Positions 11,271-22,980 of a DNA stretch of 64,000 bases are shown one piece after another. Every line of letters starts with the position of its first letter. Position 1 is the stretch's first letter. The translations under genes were made by a program, and so were the position numbers. Origin of the DNA: Marvania coccoides (taxonomy: Eukaryota; Chlorophyta; Trebouxiophyceae; Chlorellales; Chlorellaceae); contig OY978105.1 in the NCBI GenBank assembly GCA_963854735.1, positions 744,001-808,000 on the forward strand, given 5' to 3'. The notes under the pieces are model-generated. The model made no database searches. It was not told the origin of the DNA and saw nothing but the letters and a program-made list of their open reading frames with translations.

Positions 11271-12458
11271 TAGCGAGACCGTTTTTTCCGAGCTCAAGCT
11301 TTCGCTGAATCTCCTATATTTTCGTTTTTCACCCCTAGGTTTTTGATGCTATGAAAAATGCTCGAAATTAAAGCCGCTATGTGGAGGTCATTGGCCTCTG
11401 GTTCTATATGGTATTGTTTGATTTGATTTTTTTATATCTTATATCTTCAAATAGTTTTCGTTCTGTGCTGAGTCTATACTCTCAATATGTCCAGAGCATT
11501 GCCTCGTCCCGCCCCTCGCCCACCCCAATTTCGAAAATAGTGGCCTGGCAGCTCTCTTTTGCGCCCATGGTACCGCAACAAAGCGCCCATGGCAAAGTTT
11601 TGCGTGTTAAATAATTAATTTCTGTTCTTAGAGCCCCTTTTTAATTGTTTTTGGAGCCCCTTTTTAATTTCAACTCCCTCTTTCTCCATCTTTGTCTTGC
11701 GTTCTCAATTTATGTGTAGTTTTGAAATCCAAAATTACAGCAGTGTTTGTTTTTAATTGGCTATGTACAAATGGATGAGGAGCAAGCACGGAGAATGAAA
11801 AGAAGATTGGATCGGAAGGTGGGGGCATGAAGCGGCTAATGGATAATTTCTACTGTTTTCATCTGCCCAATAAGCACTGAGGATAATTAAGCTCAGTCGT
11901 ATTTTTCAACAGAAATAAGATTTAAAGAGACCCCAGGGGGCCTCTACTTTTTTTTCATATACCACTGGGCGTATGAAACCACTGTGTACGTCCTACTGTG
12001 GGGGGGTCTCTACTGTGTACTGTCTCTACCGTGTACGTACATGCATACATGATACACACACGTCTGTATCGTTCCCTGGTAATATTGATCGCATGAAACA
12101 ACACTAATGAAATAAAAATTGAAGCCATAAATTGCTATCGACGTTGGAAATCAGAAGCGGCCTAATGGTGCTGCCCTTGCCAATACGTCCCTGCCCGTAT
12201 TATTTCTCTCCCACTTTCGATTGAGTGGAATAGCGTGGGCAGATGAGGGGGGGAAATTGCGGGCACAGATATCCTAATATTTTTGGCGTGGAATCGACGC
12301 CACGCGTAATTTTTTTGTAATCATCCGTCGTGGATTCTTGACAAAGCAGCGGCTGCTTCAAATTTAGCAAGGTTCTGATTATTTAAACGTGCTGAAGATT
12401 CAGCGCCTGGGAGTTTTGAATTTAGGGCATATCAAGTTTTGATAAGATCATCTTAAAG
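11271..12458. other. Intergenic between the tandem paralogs
   Basis: About 1.2 kb. It begins with the 3' flank of paralog A and contains, at 11492-11570, a block that recurs downstream of paralog B (see the repeat entry). It ends with the putative promoter of paralog B. No coding exon, RNA gene or mobile element is seen in between. Confidence 0.5.
11492..11570 (+). repeat. Downstream block shared by both paralogs, copy 1
   Basis: The words CAGAGCATTGCCTCGTCCCG and GTGGCCTGGCAGCTCTC, then a CCATGG site, occur here and again in the same order at about 13324-13392 after paralog B. So the duplicated unit includes flanking DNA as well as the coding exons. Confidence 0.8.
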
Positions 12459-13090
12459 ATGATGCTTTGTTTGAAAGTTTGTGTGTGGATGATCCTCCTG
12501 CTCTCTATCCAAGTGAGTTCATGGCACGGAAGCTTTTGCAAGACGCGTTTGCAGGACTCCGCAGACATCACAAAATCTGCTATTTTCCCCCGAAGAAAAC
12601 GTGGCTTTTAGCGTAAAATCAGGCTGGTTCCTCCTGGTTCACCAGAAAGAATAACTTTAAGAACCACCTTTAAAAGCACGCCACGCTGTCCTTCATCCTG
12701 ACCCCCAAATGTATTTCATTTTGGGTGCAGGCGGCAGCTGCTGCTCCTCGGTCGCTGAAGAGCAGCCTGCACCACTCCAGGAAGCCGCTGGGTTGTGATG
12801 ACAACTTCTTCACCGCTACGGGTTGCGCGTTAGGAGCTGCTGCTGCTGCGGTTGTCGACGCTGTCGACTACGTCTACGACAATGTGAGCGATGCTGCCAG
12901 TGACGCCCTGGACATCGCTGATGATGCGTTCGACTACGTGGCTGATAATGCCGCTGACGCTATCAACGACGTCGCTGATGGTTATAATAATGGCGTGAAA
13001 GCTATGTCCCAGTCCAACTCCCCCAGCGAGCTCTCGCTGATGGCCATCTTTGCGTCTCTGGCCTTCTTTGCGGCGATCATTTGGCACTAG
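12459..13090 (+). CDS. Secreted Ala/Asp-rich protein, paralog B of a tandem pair
   Basis: Exon 1 (12459-12512) is again exactly 18 codons and encodes the leader MMLCLKVCVWMILLLSIQ. Exon 2 (12731-13090) gives 137 residues in total. The mature start AAAAAPRSLKSSLHHSRKPL and the CDDNF...GCALGAAA block match paralog A at 10344. In place of the acidic repeats of A there is a single stretch of Asp/Ala/Val/Tyr-rich heptad-like sequence (DYVYDNVSDAASDALDIADD). The hydrophobic tail ELSLMAIFASLAFFAAIIWH matches the end of A. B therefore looks like the unexpanded form of the family. A GPI signal or a C-terminal membrane helix is likely. Function unknown. The leader exon ends in CAA followed by GTGAGT and is joined to the GCAG acceptor at 12730. 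Confidence 0.75.
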
Positions 13091-13926
13091 AAAAAACATG
13101 GCAGCATGGCAGGCGAAGAATCTCCTGATAAGACTCTGGGAGATGCATTTGCTTGTGCCAGTTCAGCCGAACATTCGGCACAGATTTTTTCTCTTACACA
13201 TGGGCAGTTTCAAAGCCAGACTCAAGAAAAATACGAACGTTTGAACTCATATAAGCTTTCTATTTATCCGCGATAACGCGATTAGCTCTTTTACATCTAA
13301 TATTCAATTAATTCTCGTTCTTTCCAGAGCATTGCCTCGTCCCGCCAAAAAAATAAAACCAGTGGCCTGGCAGCTCTCATTTTGCGTCCATGGCGGTTTC
13401 GTTATTACTCCCTTGGTATTTGTTTCGCAAAAATTCCAATTTGTTAGTTATCAAGACCCTGTCTTTCCTGCAAAATCCTCGTCATTATTCCCTCTGCCGT
13501 CTATTTTTGTCCTGTGCGTCTGCTGCACTCCCTCCGCCTCCTGTAAAATCCTGACCATAGTACCATTGAGATGAAAAACGAACCAGTGCTAGTGATTATA
13601 CACAGATGAATGGGCAGCAAAAGAAATGCAATCAAAACTAAGGCAGCAAAGTACGATAAATAAAATTGAAGGAGGGACCATTTCCAATGCAATCACCAAA
13701 AAAAAAATTAAAAAAGAATTTATCCTAAAGCTAGAAAGAAGTTCCCAGCTTTGAAAAACAACAAATAAAGGCAAAATATGGTTTGTAATCACAGCGACAG
13801 TCCACGGTTCACGATGGTTTTGAAATGAAGAAAAAATGCCCAAGCAGGCTCGGAGTTGCCTATCACAACCGTAGCATACTTGTTGGGTTCTGAAGGCAAC
13901 ATGTTTTTGAAGAAAGAAATATTGCG
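13091..13926. other. Intergenic, with second copy of the shared downstream block
   Basis: Contains the second copy of the paralog downstream block at about 13324-13392 and the 3' flank of the ferroportin gene on the other strand. Otherwise AT-rich; no gene is supported. Confidence 0.5.
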
Positions 13927-15878
13927 TCAAGGCTCCAGCTCTGGCGGCAATACGCCCATGGGGAGCGACAACACGGGCTCGTGCGTGCACCTCCACGTCA
14001 CGGCTGCTGCAAAATAGATCACCGCTGCAACCCCGACTGCAGCTACCGATCCAACAATTAAAAAGGGAAAGTCAGAGGGATCGTGCACCACCACGCCTGC
14101 TACGTACGCTAGCATCTGAAACAAGCTTTGCAAGCTCCCTGCAAGCGGTGACGTGAAATTTTCAAATCGAAAAAAAACACCAAAAACATGTCAAGTCGAT
14201 TTACCATGCAATCATCGCTGGGGCGAGCTCTAAGGTGCCAGAAGACGTAAAAACATTCTAGTTACGCAAAGAAGACTCCCCAGTAAGCGCCTCTTATTCT
14301 TACCTTGCACCCCAGTAACAGCGCCCATTGATTGAGGATCGGTGGTTTCTTGAATTATTTGATTTACAGCCAAATCAAACCCCCACAGGCCAAACCGGGA
14401 CAGCACCAGGCCTGCAACAAGCACGTGCGTGGCTGCCAGCGAGGGAGCGGCGCCAGCGTCTCCTTGCTTGAGCACAGAAATGAAGAGCGGCGTGGCGGCG
14501 GCAAAGAGGCACAACAGCTGCGCAGCGATGGCTGCCGCGCCTGTACGCACCAGCCCCCAGGCGCGCTGCAACGGCGGAAACGCGAGGGTGGCTGCAATGC
14601 CACTCACGGCGCCTAGACCCCGGTAAATAGAAAGCTCTGCCTCAGAGATTCCCGCCCAGTTGAGATACCTGCATGGAGGCAAAGCAGAAAGGAAATTCGC
14701 CAAAAGAGAAAACTATCCACTAGAAATACCTCTCTCTGTTGCTCTTAACAACGACAAAAAATAATTGAAACTCACGCAGTCATGAGGGTGCCAAACGACA
14801 GGACTGTCAGGTAAATCAACGCCAGCGCAAACGCTGCCAGCGCCGTAGGCTGGCTGGCGTACCGGCGCCACCCAGCCAACTGCCCCGCAGCCGCCTCCAA
14901 TACACTGCGCCCTTTCCTCCCGCCGCCGCCGCCGCTGCTGTCGACCCCAGTCAGCCCCCCAGGCAGCGCTTGCGCTGCCGTGGCCGGCGGCGCAGGCCTG
15001 GGCGCCGCCAACGCAGGGCTGGCACGCTGCGCCCTGCGCAGCAGGGAGCACTCCGGCGCCCACGCTGCCATGTTCCACGCCAGCACGCCCAGCACGGCTG
15101 CGTCCACCCGCCACGTCATCAGCAGCCCCACCGCAATGGGGCTCGCAATGAGGCACGTCAGGTCTATGCGTTTCATCACCGCATTCATTCCCGCTAGCGC
15201 CGTCGATTCCCCGCCACTCAGCGTCTTTGTCCACTCCCTCTCCACTGCTAAAGACCCCCCCAGCGCTCCCAGCGAAGAAACTGAGCCGGTGATAATGGCT
15301 AGGACCGCCAGCGTCCAGTAGGCAGCGTTGTAGGGTTTCTGGGCGGCTTCATTAGCATCAGCATCAGCATTACTGCCGCCCCAGCCGAGTACCAGCGCCA
15401 AGCACGCCGCAGCGGAGGCCGCGACGGAGAGGTTTTGCGCGATGTACATAGAGCAAGCCCCTCTCAATCGAGGCGCGCGGTCTAAGTAAGCCCCGATCGC
15501 CGGGCCGAACAGCACCACTGCTGCCGCGTCGCACAGACCGAAGATGGAGACGAGCAGCAGGGAGGAGGGGTGGATGTGCAGCAGCACGAGGCCGACTAGA
15601 AACTCCCACGCCCGCTGGCCCCAGGTGGAAAGGAAATGCGACCCGTAGAGCGCGTACCGCGCGCGGCGGGCGTTGCCAACGGGGGTGGCGGCGGCGGAGA
15701 GCTCCCACGAGCCGAAGGTGGGGGTCTGGGCGAGCAGCGTGTCTGCCTCCTCCCAATCGGTTTTGCCGGCGGAGAGGGATTTGTAGAGAAGAGGGCCTGG
15801 TGAGTAGGGCCCGGCGTCTGACCTGTCGGCGTCGTGCCCACCCGCAGTGCTGGGCCCCTCCGTGCCGTTCAGCTCCAT
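13927..15878 (-). CDS. Ferroportin / IREG-type iron exporter (SLC40)
   Basis: Exons 15878-14776, 14668-14304 and 14138-13927 give 559 residues; phases agree. Ferroportins are major-facilitator-fold exporters of Fe2+ and other divalent metals at the plasma, vacuolar or plastid membrane. Family features: RYALYGSHFLSTWGQRAWEF at about residues 75-95 in the first helix, the GPAIGAYLDR loop, YLNWAGISEAELSIYRGLGA after the central loop, and GLWGFDLAVNQIIQE near the end of the bundle. A low-complexity Gly/Pro/Ala cytosolic loop lies at about residues 280-330, where this family has its long central loop. About ten hydrophobic helices are visible. The hydrophilic first 70 residues lack an obvious transit peptide, so plasma or vacuolar membrane is more likely than plastid; this is inference. 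The start is the first ATG. Confidence 0.85.
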
Positions 15879-16309
15879 CGTAGGGCGACAAACCAGGCGG
15901 CCGTAGTTGGTGGGGGGGGTTACTTGGGCAGCAGCGGTTTCTTAACGGGGCGAGGAGGGGTGGTTATTCTTTTGATGCGTGTTTTGTAGTCGGAGAACGC
16001 GAATGTGGTGCGTGATCAGCTGTTTGACGAATTCAAAAAAAAGGAGTTCGTTTTATTAATAAAGGGATGTGATTTCGTGGGCCATTGCGCGTTGCCCATG
16101 ACTAAATTATCGATCTAGATGATAAATCGCATGTGAATATAAAAAGGCAGCCAACCAATCTGCTTTCATTTCATTTAATAAAAAAAATGTTTTGCGCTCC
16201 GAGCCTCATCTGCCGAAACAGGAATTCACCAACGAAAGCATTAATTAAAACGTATTCGCATACATCATTCTCAATATAACTACGTCAACGGCGGAGTGGA
16301 TTGTGAGCC
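15879..16309. promoter_or_regulatory. Divergent promoter region, ferroportin and LepA
   Basis: 431 bases separating two divergently transcribed genes. AT-rich, without a coding exon or repeat. It must contain both promoters. Confidence 0.5.
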
Positions 16310-19300
16310 ATGCTGCACGGCTTGTTGGTTCAATCGCGGCTAGGCAGCATCGCAGCTGGGCGGCCGTCTCGCACCGCAGAGGCCTCCAGCCACATCACTT
16401 CAAGACAGTGCAGCGCCCCAAGCCGCCTGCTGCGGGAATGCGCGTTGCCAACGCAGCCCTTCCTCCCAGCGGTCCCTCGCCGGCAGCGGCGGAGCAGCTC
16501 AGCTCCCCTGCAGGTCACCGCAGCAGCGCCGCCGGCCTCCGCCTACAAGGCAGACGCGGTCTACGGCAAGGGCAAAGTCGTCAAGGCAAGCCCCCTGTCC
16601 CTTTATAAAAGCACCCTCGAAGCGGTGACTCCAATTTCCCTCCAACTTACGACCCCAGTATATGAATTTTTTTCCTTTCGGAGAGTAGGTGCCGCCTGAG
16701 CGCGTCCGCAACTTCTCCATCATCGCCCACATCGACCACGGCAAGTCGACGCTGGCCGACCAGCTGCTCATCGCCACCGACACTGTCGAAAATAGGGACA
16801 TGCAGGCACAGTACCTCGATGGCATGGATTTGGAGCGTGAGAGAGGCATAACCATCAAGCTCAACACAGCGCGCATGAAGTACCAGGCCTCTGATGGCCA
16901 GACTTACGCTCTGAATTTGATCGACACCCCGGGCCACGTCGATTTTACCTACGAGGTGTCTCGCTCGCTGGCGGCCTGCGAGGGCTGCCTGCTGGTGGTG
17001 GACGCGTCTCAGGTGCGTGTTAGTTTCAAGCCCGCGCGCTTTTCCCCGTTCATTTGGTATTAAAATTGAAATAATACGGCCCGAAAAAGCATGGCAAGAA
17101 GAACGTGGGTTGTTAAAGTTTTGATAGGAGTTCAAGGGCGAATTTCATGCTGGTGTGTGCAGGGCGTGGAGGCGCAGACTCTGGCCAACGTGTACCTGGC
17201 GATAGAGAACGATTTGGAGATCATTCCGGTGCTCAACAAGATCGATCTGCCGGGCGCCGACCCTGAGCGCGTGAAGCGCGAAATCGAGGAAGTCATTGGC
17301 CTTGACTGCAGCAACGCCATTTTGGCGTCGGCCAAGCAGGGCATCGGCATCAACGAGATCCTGGAGGCGGTGGTGCAGCGCATCCCGCCGCCTAAAGACT
17401 TGCGAGAGGAGCCCCTGCGGGCGTTGATCTTCGACTCGTATTACGACGCGTACAAGGGCGTCGTGGTGCAGTTTCGGGTGATGGAGGGGGGGCTCAGGAG
17501 GGGGGACCTAGTGAAGTTTATGAACACGGGCTCTGAGTACGACGTCATCGAGCTGGGGGTGTTGTCGCCAAAACCGGTCGAGGTGAGAAAAAGCAAAAAA
17601 GAATGGACGAGTAACGGACCTTATTTAATGGTTTGGGGTTGCTATATAAAGATTAACCTTCGGGTTTGCACGTCGTTCAGGCTTGCAAACATCATAGCAC
17701 AGGAGAGGAGATGAACAATAATCGCCCCCCCCCCCCCCCCCTGCGTTTTTTATAAATTGTGATATTCGTGCTTTTTCTTTCCAGGTTGAGGAGCTGTTCG
17801 CTGGAGAGGTGGGCTACCTGGCTGCCAGCATCAAGGCGGTGGCTGACGCCCGCGTGGGCGACACCATCACCCTGAAGCGCTCCCCCGCTGCTGGGGCATT
17901 GCCTGGCTACACCGAAGCCATGCCAATGGTCTTTTGCGGCCTGTTTCCCACAGATACAGAGCAGGTTAGTACATTTCCGTGTTTTCCCCACTTTATTCCA
18001 TAATTTTTGGCCCTTGCTGTCACCTCTTTGAGCAAATGGCCTCAAATGCCGCTTTTTCTTTCTCTGTCTGCAGTATCCCGAACTCCGTGAAGCGCTGCTC
18101 AAGCTGCAGCTCAACGACGCCGCGCTGGCCTTTGAGCCCGAAGTCTCATCGGCAATGGGCTTCGGCTTCCGCTGTGGCTTCCTGGGCCTCCTCCACATGG
18201 AGATTGTGCAGGAGCGGCTGGAGCGGGAGTATAACCTAGAGCTCATCACCACCGCGCCCACCGTCGTGTTCAGATGCATCACTTTAGACGGCGTGGAGCA
18301 CATCGTTGACTGTCCATCAAAGCTGCCGGAGCCGGTGAGGCGAGAGAGCGTGAGCGAGCCGTACGTGCGGGTTGAGATGATCACGCCCAAGGAGTATGTG
18401 GGGGCCATCATGGAGCTGGCGCAGGTGAGCTTTTGGGGGAGGGAGAGAGAGAGAAAACGGGAAATCGTCGGTTTTGCTTGTTTGTAGTGCTTTCTTGCAA
18501 TGAGGTGCAGCGGGTGGCCATGATGCATGCATAGTTATCTCTTAATTTACCGCTTGTTTGAGTGTACGGCAGCTTTAAAAATGCATGAATCAAACGACCT
18601 GCATTAATATTTTAATTTTTTCGTTATTGCAGAGTCGGCGTGGCGAGTACTCAGACATGACCTACCTGACGGAGACCAGGACCACGCTGGTGTACCACAT
18701 GCCGCTGGCAGAGGTAAGCAGCAGCCTAAAATTCCCAATTTTCTCAGAATTTTGAAAGCTTGCGGGGTTTGTTTTTTTTATTCGCATTTTCACAGCACAA
18801 CTCTCGTTTCGTTCCTTCCTTCCACTGGTCTCTTGATTTTATCTCTCCCCTTCCTGTCTGACCCATTCTTTCGTTCTTTCTTTCTACAGGTTGTCACCGA
18901 TTTTTTCGACCAGCTCAAGTCTCGGTCCCGAGGGTACGCCAGCATGGAGTACTCGATAATCGGGTACCGCGTCAACGACCTGGTGCTGCTGGAAGTGAAG
19001 ATCAACGGCGAGCCCATTGACCCCCTCGCCACCATTGTGCACCGAGACTCAGCTTACGCCGTCGGAAAAGGACTGACAAAGAAACTGAAAGAGCTCATTC
19101 CGCGGCAGCAGTTCAAGGTGCCGATCCAGGCGGCGGTGGGGGCGCGCGTGATAGCATCCGAGGCCATCCCTGCGCTGCGCAAGGACGTGCTGGCCAAGTG
19201 CTACGGCGGTGATATTTCGCGGAAGAAGAAGCTGTTGAAAAAGCAGGCCAAGGGGAAGAAGAGGATGAAGCAGTTTGGAAAGGTGGAGGTGCCGCAGGAG

Positions 19301-19357
19301 GCGTTCATGGCGGTGCTGAAGATCAACCAGGAGGCGCAAGGAGGAGGGGAGGAGTGA
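16310..19357 (+). CDS. lepA: Plastid translation factor LepA / EF4 GTPase
   Basis: Seven exons (16310-16585, 16689-17012, 17163-17582, 17785-17964, 18074-18424, 18633-18713, 18890-19357) give 699 residues. LepA/EF4 binds the ribosome and promotes efficient elongation and back-translocation. Sequence evidence: [20 protein letters not shown] (G1), the switch [16 protein letters not shown] (G3), NKIDLPGAD (G4), the LepA-specific [14 protein letters not shown], and a C-terminal Lys-rich block ([19 protein letters not shown]). The N-terminal 90 residues are Ser/Arg/Ala-rich and read as a chloroplast transit peptide. The rest resembles cyanobacterial/plastid LepA more than mitochondrial GUF1. Intron 1 has a GC donor (AAG then GCAAGC at 16586) and intron 3 carries a long C run. 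Length matches the family plus transit peptide. Confidence 0.93.
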
Positions 19358-19640
19358 TGGTGTGGCTGTGAAGATAAAAGAATGATTAGAAATTTAGAAA
19401 TTTGTTCTTGTTCTGAGCGGCATAATTGAAAATATTATGTATTCGTATATATTTTTAGATTTCTTCTTCCCAGCATTAGTTCGGTTTTCATTTTCGTTTT
19501 ATTTTAGCAAAGAGAGCAAGCAAGACGGCGTCAGCAAAATTTACAGATCGTCTTCATCTTTATTTCCTGTACCCTTAGTAGACTGTGTGTGATTTTTAAA
19601 ACCGATTTTTACAGCCTTAAATAGAACTGAAAATACACTT

Positions 19641-20292
19641 TCAAGAAAGGCGCTTTGCTGCTCGAAGGAGGGCGTCCCTCAGCCCAGCCACGCTGTGAGC
19701 GTCTTCTTGCTCCGCCAGCCGCTCAAAAGAAGTCCTCAAGATTGCATTGTGGTCAAACGCCAGCGGGACAGGCACCTTCTCAATCCCCCACCACTGCGCA
19801 GCTGCTGCATCGTCCGCTGCCTGTATCACATTATAAATATAAAATAAAGGCCAAATTTTTCTTCATTATTTTGAATGGGGGGTAGACCCTAATGCTAAGT
19901 TATAAACATAACAAAAAGTAGGTGAAGCATTCTAGAATCTATCTCGCCTTTACTCCCAGGTCGTCAGAGGCCACCAGGGCAGCGTATCCCACGCCAACAC
20001 ACCACCCCCGAGGATCCCGCCCTGGATCGCCAAACGCCCCCACCTGTATCAATTTAAAGCCAGGCTGGGCCTTCTCCAGGTCCACAGAGGTCTCCTCCTG
20101 CAGCTCCCGCAACGCAGCTTTGTCCAGGGGCTCGTTTTCGTCCACAAAGCCCCCTGGCAGCGCCCAGGAATTGGCGTATGGGTCGTTTAATCGCTGGATG
20201 AGCAGCACTTGGTGGGGGGTGGACATGGTGACGAGAATGGCGTCGACGGTCACCGCGGGGCGAGGCCACTCGTAAGTGTAGCTTCCGGCCAT
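19641..20292 (-). CDS. Nudix hydrolase
   Basis: Exons 20292 to about 19948, and 19820-19641, giving about 174 residues. Nudix enzymes hydrolyse nucleoside diphosphates linked to another group, such as ADP-ribose, NADH or FAD. The Nudix box is complete: GGFVDENEPLDKAALRELQE followed by ETSVDL, at about residues 50-75. The C-terminus has the family's DDAAAAQWW...LAFDHN pattern found in ADP-ribose pyrophosphatase-like members. The exon 1 end is ambiguous. A GC donor (AAG then GCGAGA at 19947) gives LGVKAADDAAAA and fits the family best. A GT donor six bases upstream (GGA then GTAAAG) would drop two residues. The ATG at 20292 is the first in frame. Substrate cannot be told; no transit peptide is obvious. 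Confidence 0.83.
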
Positions 20293-20954
20293 TGTTCTAG
20301 TGAGGCGGGGAGCTACGGAAGGCGAGGAAGAGAGCCTGGTGGTAATTCGGCAGGCCACTGATCTGCTTAAGAACGCGTATATGAACGTGTTTCAGTAATT
20401 GGGCGTTGAATAGGAGGAGATTTGCGGTTTTATAGTGGTTGTTTGTTCCAAAAAAAATGTGATCAAGACTGGTCTTAAAGAATGGGAAATCAAGGCGTCT
20501 CACCTCAAGAACATACAGCGAAGAAGATGACGATTTTACATTTTTTTTTAATGCAAGACCAAACAGCCAAGAGAGAGACAGTTTTTTTTCTCTCCGATAT
20601 TTTGATGCAGCCTCATTTTTCACGCATTCGAAATATACTTTACGAGTTCCACAATTAACTTTAAAAAATATATGTTTGTTAAAGCTCTGAAAGAAGCGCT
20701 GAAAGGGTTGAGGTGCGCTACAATTAGTTAATCAAAGTGATTCAAAGTGATCATTCAAGCCTCCCTCTTCTTGCTGCTCCATACGTAATATGAACCACCC
20801 ATCACACGCAGGTCTGCCGAGCAGCAGATCAAGCAGGTTGTCGACATCGCCTACCCAGGGCCTTTGGCAGCGGAGTCTATCAAGTGGGCCCCTGAGGCCC
20901 GAGCCCAAGCCCAACAGGCCGTAGAAAAAGCTGTCAACACGTGGTACACCCGCC
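20293..20954. promoter_or_regulatory. Divergent intergenic region with a 44-codon upstream ORF
   Basis: AT-rich left part between the Nudix gene and the next gene. On the plus strand an ORF runs from ATG 20790 to the TAG at 20922. It is in the same frame as the downstream start at 20955, ten codons after the stop. It encodes a Ser/Arg/Pro-rich peptide (starts MNHPSHAGLPSSRSS). It could be a regulatory uORF, or part of the transit peptide if an unseen intron removes the stop. A second frame is open across 20814-21061 (ends SPRTKS) and looks non-random, but it has no start that I can support. Confidence 0.4.
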
Positions 20955-22596
20955 ATGGACGCGAGCAGACCCTCTCTGGCCCGACAGCCGGCAGGCAGAG
21001 CGCCACAGCGCCTCCTGCAGGGCCCAGCAGGCCACCATCTTCTCCCAGGACAAAAAGCTAATTCATTCAACAGCAATTCAACGAAACCTGCTGTAGCCAA
21101 GCCGGCCACATCCAGAGCTGCTGCTTCTACCACCTCCACCATCACCAGCAGCAGCGATAATGGGTTTTCTACCACAGCGTCTCTTCCCCCTCCTAATCTT
21201 GCCGCCGCCACAGCAGCTGGAGGAGGCAGCATTTCCAGGCGGCTGGCGCTCTCTGCCACGGCCCTCCTCCCCCTCACAGCGTCCCCCGTCTTCGCCTCCC
21301 CTAGCCCGATTGCAGAAGTCCCAATTGAAGCGGGGGAGCTGGCCGCCCGGCTGGAGACCAAAGGGGACCTCTATCAGCCCATGTACCTCGCGCCGTGGGA
21401 CCCTAAATTGATCTATTACCCCCGGTGGATGTTTGGCGAGTGGATCGTCAACAGCACGTTCGTGAGCGTCAGGACGCCCTGCGGCCCAAAATTCGTGCCA
21501 GCTGGGTTCCTGCAGGTGGCGCAGGCGCCTGCTGACGAGGGGGGCGTGGGTTCGACCTACACGTACAATGCCAGGTTCTTCTCTACGCTGCCTGACACCT
21601 TTGAGAACAACGCGAGGTTCTTGCTGGGCCTGGGTTCGCCGCAAGACGCCATCATAGCGGTGAGTTCTATACACTTTTTGCTTATTTTAACTGTGTGAAC
21701 TATTTACATGCTATAGTTATAATTCGTGAATGCCACTTTCTGTTTCTCTCCACTCCATTTCACTGCTCAAAATAAAAAACATGTACAGCGCACAAATGTC
21801 TTCAATTTAACCAGCAATTAATTACACCGCCGTAATTACAGGACAAGGCCTACAACACTCGGCAGTCCACCGACGCCTTTCTGGGTTACAAGGGCGCGGT
21901 AGCCAGCGTCGACTACGACCCTCGCGACGCCCCCCTGCGGCAGACAGTCACCCTCAGCACAATGGGGCCTGACACTGCGCCGCTGCCGCCCCGCCGGCTG
22001 GAGCTGTACGTCAACGCCCTGCGCAGCGAGGCGGGGATTGACGATGACAACGGCGGCAGCGTGTTCAGAACTAGCGAGCTGGCGCGGCAGGTGCGTTGAA
22101 TCATTCAAGGGGAATCAGGAAATCATTAGTAAAAAAATATGCGTCGATTAATTTATTGCCAGCCTGAAAGAAGGAAAATTTCCTTCTAGCCAGATTCCGG
22201 GGTCCTCTAAACGCCACATTAAGTTTTGTTTTCATACAATATTTCAATTTATTAATGTCGATATATTTATTAAAATATTAATAATACATGCTAACATCAT
22301 TTTTCCGTCTTTTCTCGCTCTCCGTGCAGGTGTACCTGGCGATTCGTGAGGCCCAGGTCACAGACTACGAGGTGTTGAACGAGTACAGACGCGTGGGGGA
22401 AGGCAAAATCAAGGGCAGACAGCGCTCGGTGCTCTTCCTTCAGCCCCAAGACCCTTATTACTTCAAAACCGGCGGCAGGGCGGTGGTGATTTACGACTAT
22501 GAGTTTGACATGGTGAGGGCGCCAGCGCCTGAGGATGCGCCGTATGGGGCGGTGGCATGCGTGCCGACCCCCAAAGACGTGGTGCAGTGCATTTGA
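20955..22596 (+). CDS. Probable thylakoid lumen protein, DUF6816-like
   Basis: Exons 20955-21659, 21842-22090 and 22330-22596 give 406 residues. The first about 115 residues are Ser/Ala/Pro-rich transit sequence ending in a twin-arginine-type lumen signal (SISRRLALSATALLPLTASP, then VFASP). The mature protein begins IAEVPIEAGELAARLETK. It contains LIYYPRWMFGEWIVNSTFVS, the WxxGxW-style strand I associate with the cyanobacterial/plastid family DUF6816, and later YNTRQSTDAFLGY, VYLAIREAQVTDYEVLNEYR and VVIYDYEFDM. This is a lipocalin-like beta-rich pattern, function unknown in any organism to my knowledge. The family name is from memory and should be confirmed. ATG 20955 is the first ATG after the upstream stop. 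Phases agree at both introns. Confidence 0.7.
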
Positions 22597-22980
22597 GAGC
22601 CAATGATTACGTCGTTTATGAGGTAGCGGGCTGAGGGCGCCATTTTGTCTTGGCGGGTGCGACGATTGCGGGCTCCTTTGTGACGGCAGTGCGCAAATTT
22701 CTCTTTTATGTAACAACGCCATTTTGTGTTCCGTTGCCATTTTACGCTCATTCTTCTTACACTTACGTGAAAACTGATGATACCAAAGCCAAGAAGATGC
22801 AAACGGCAATTGGTCTGTGCTCCAACTGGCAGCGCTATACAAACCTGCCTGGTTTTCCCCCCCCCATTATGAGGCAGAGATGATGAAGTACGCAACGGAG
22901 ATGAAGTACAAAATCTTGAGATGTTATTGCTTCCGTTGATTATTTTAATTTAATTTGTGCGATCATATCAGTCAAGTACG
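22597..22980. other. Intergenic, nothing recognised
   Basis: 384 bases with a few CATTTTGT-type words and no coding or RNA signal. Confidence 0.5.

Noticed and set aside
17726..17743. C run in the LepA gene as a frameshift
   Set aside because: It lies inside an intron whose flanking exons join in phase, so it does not affect coding.
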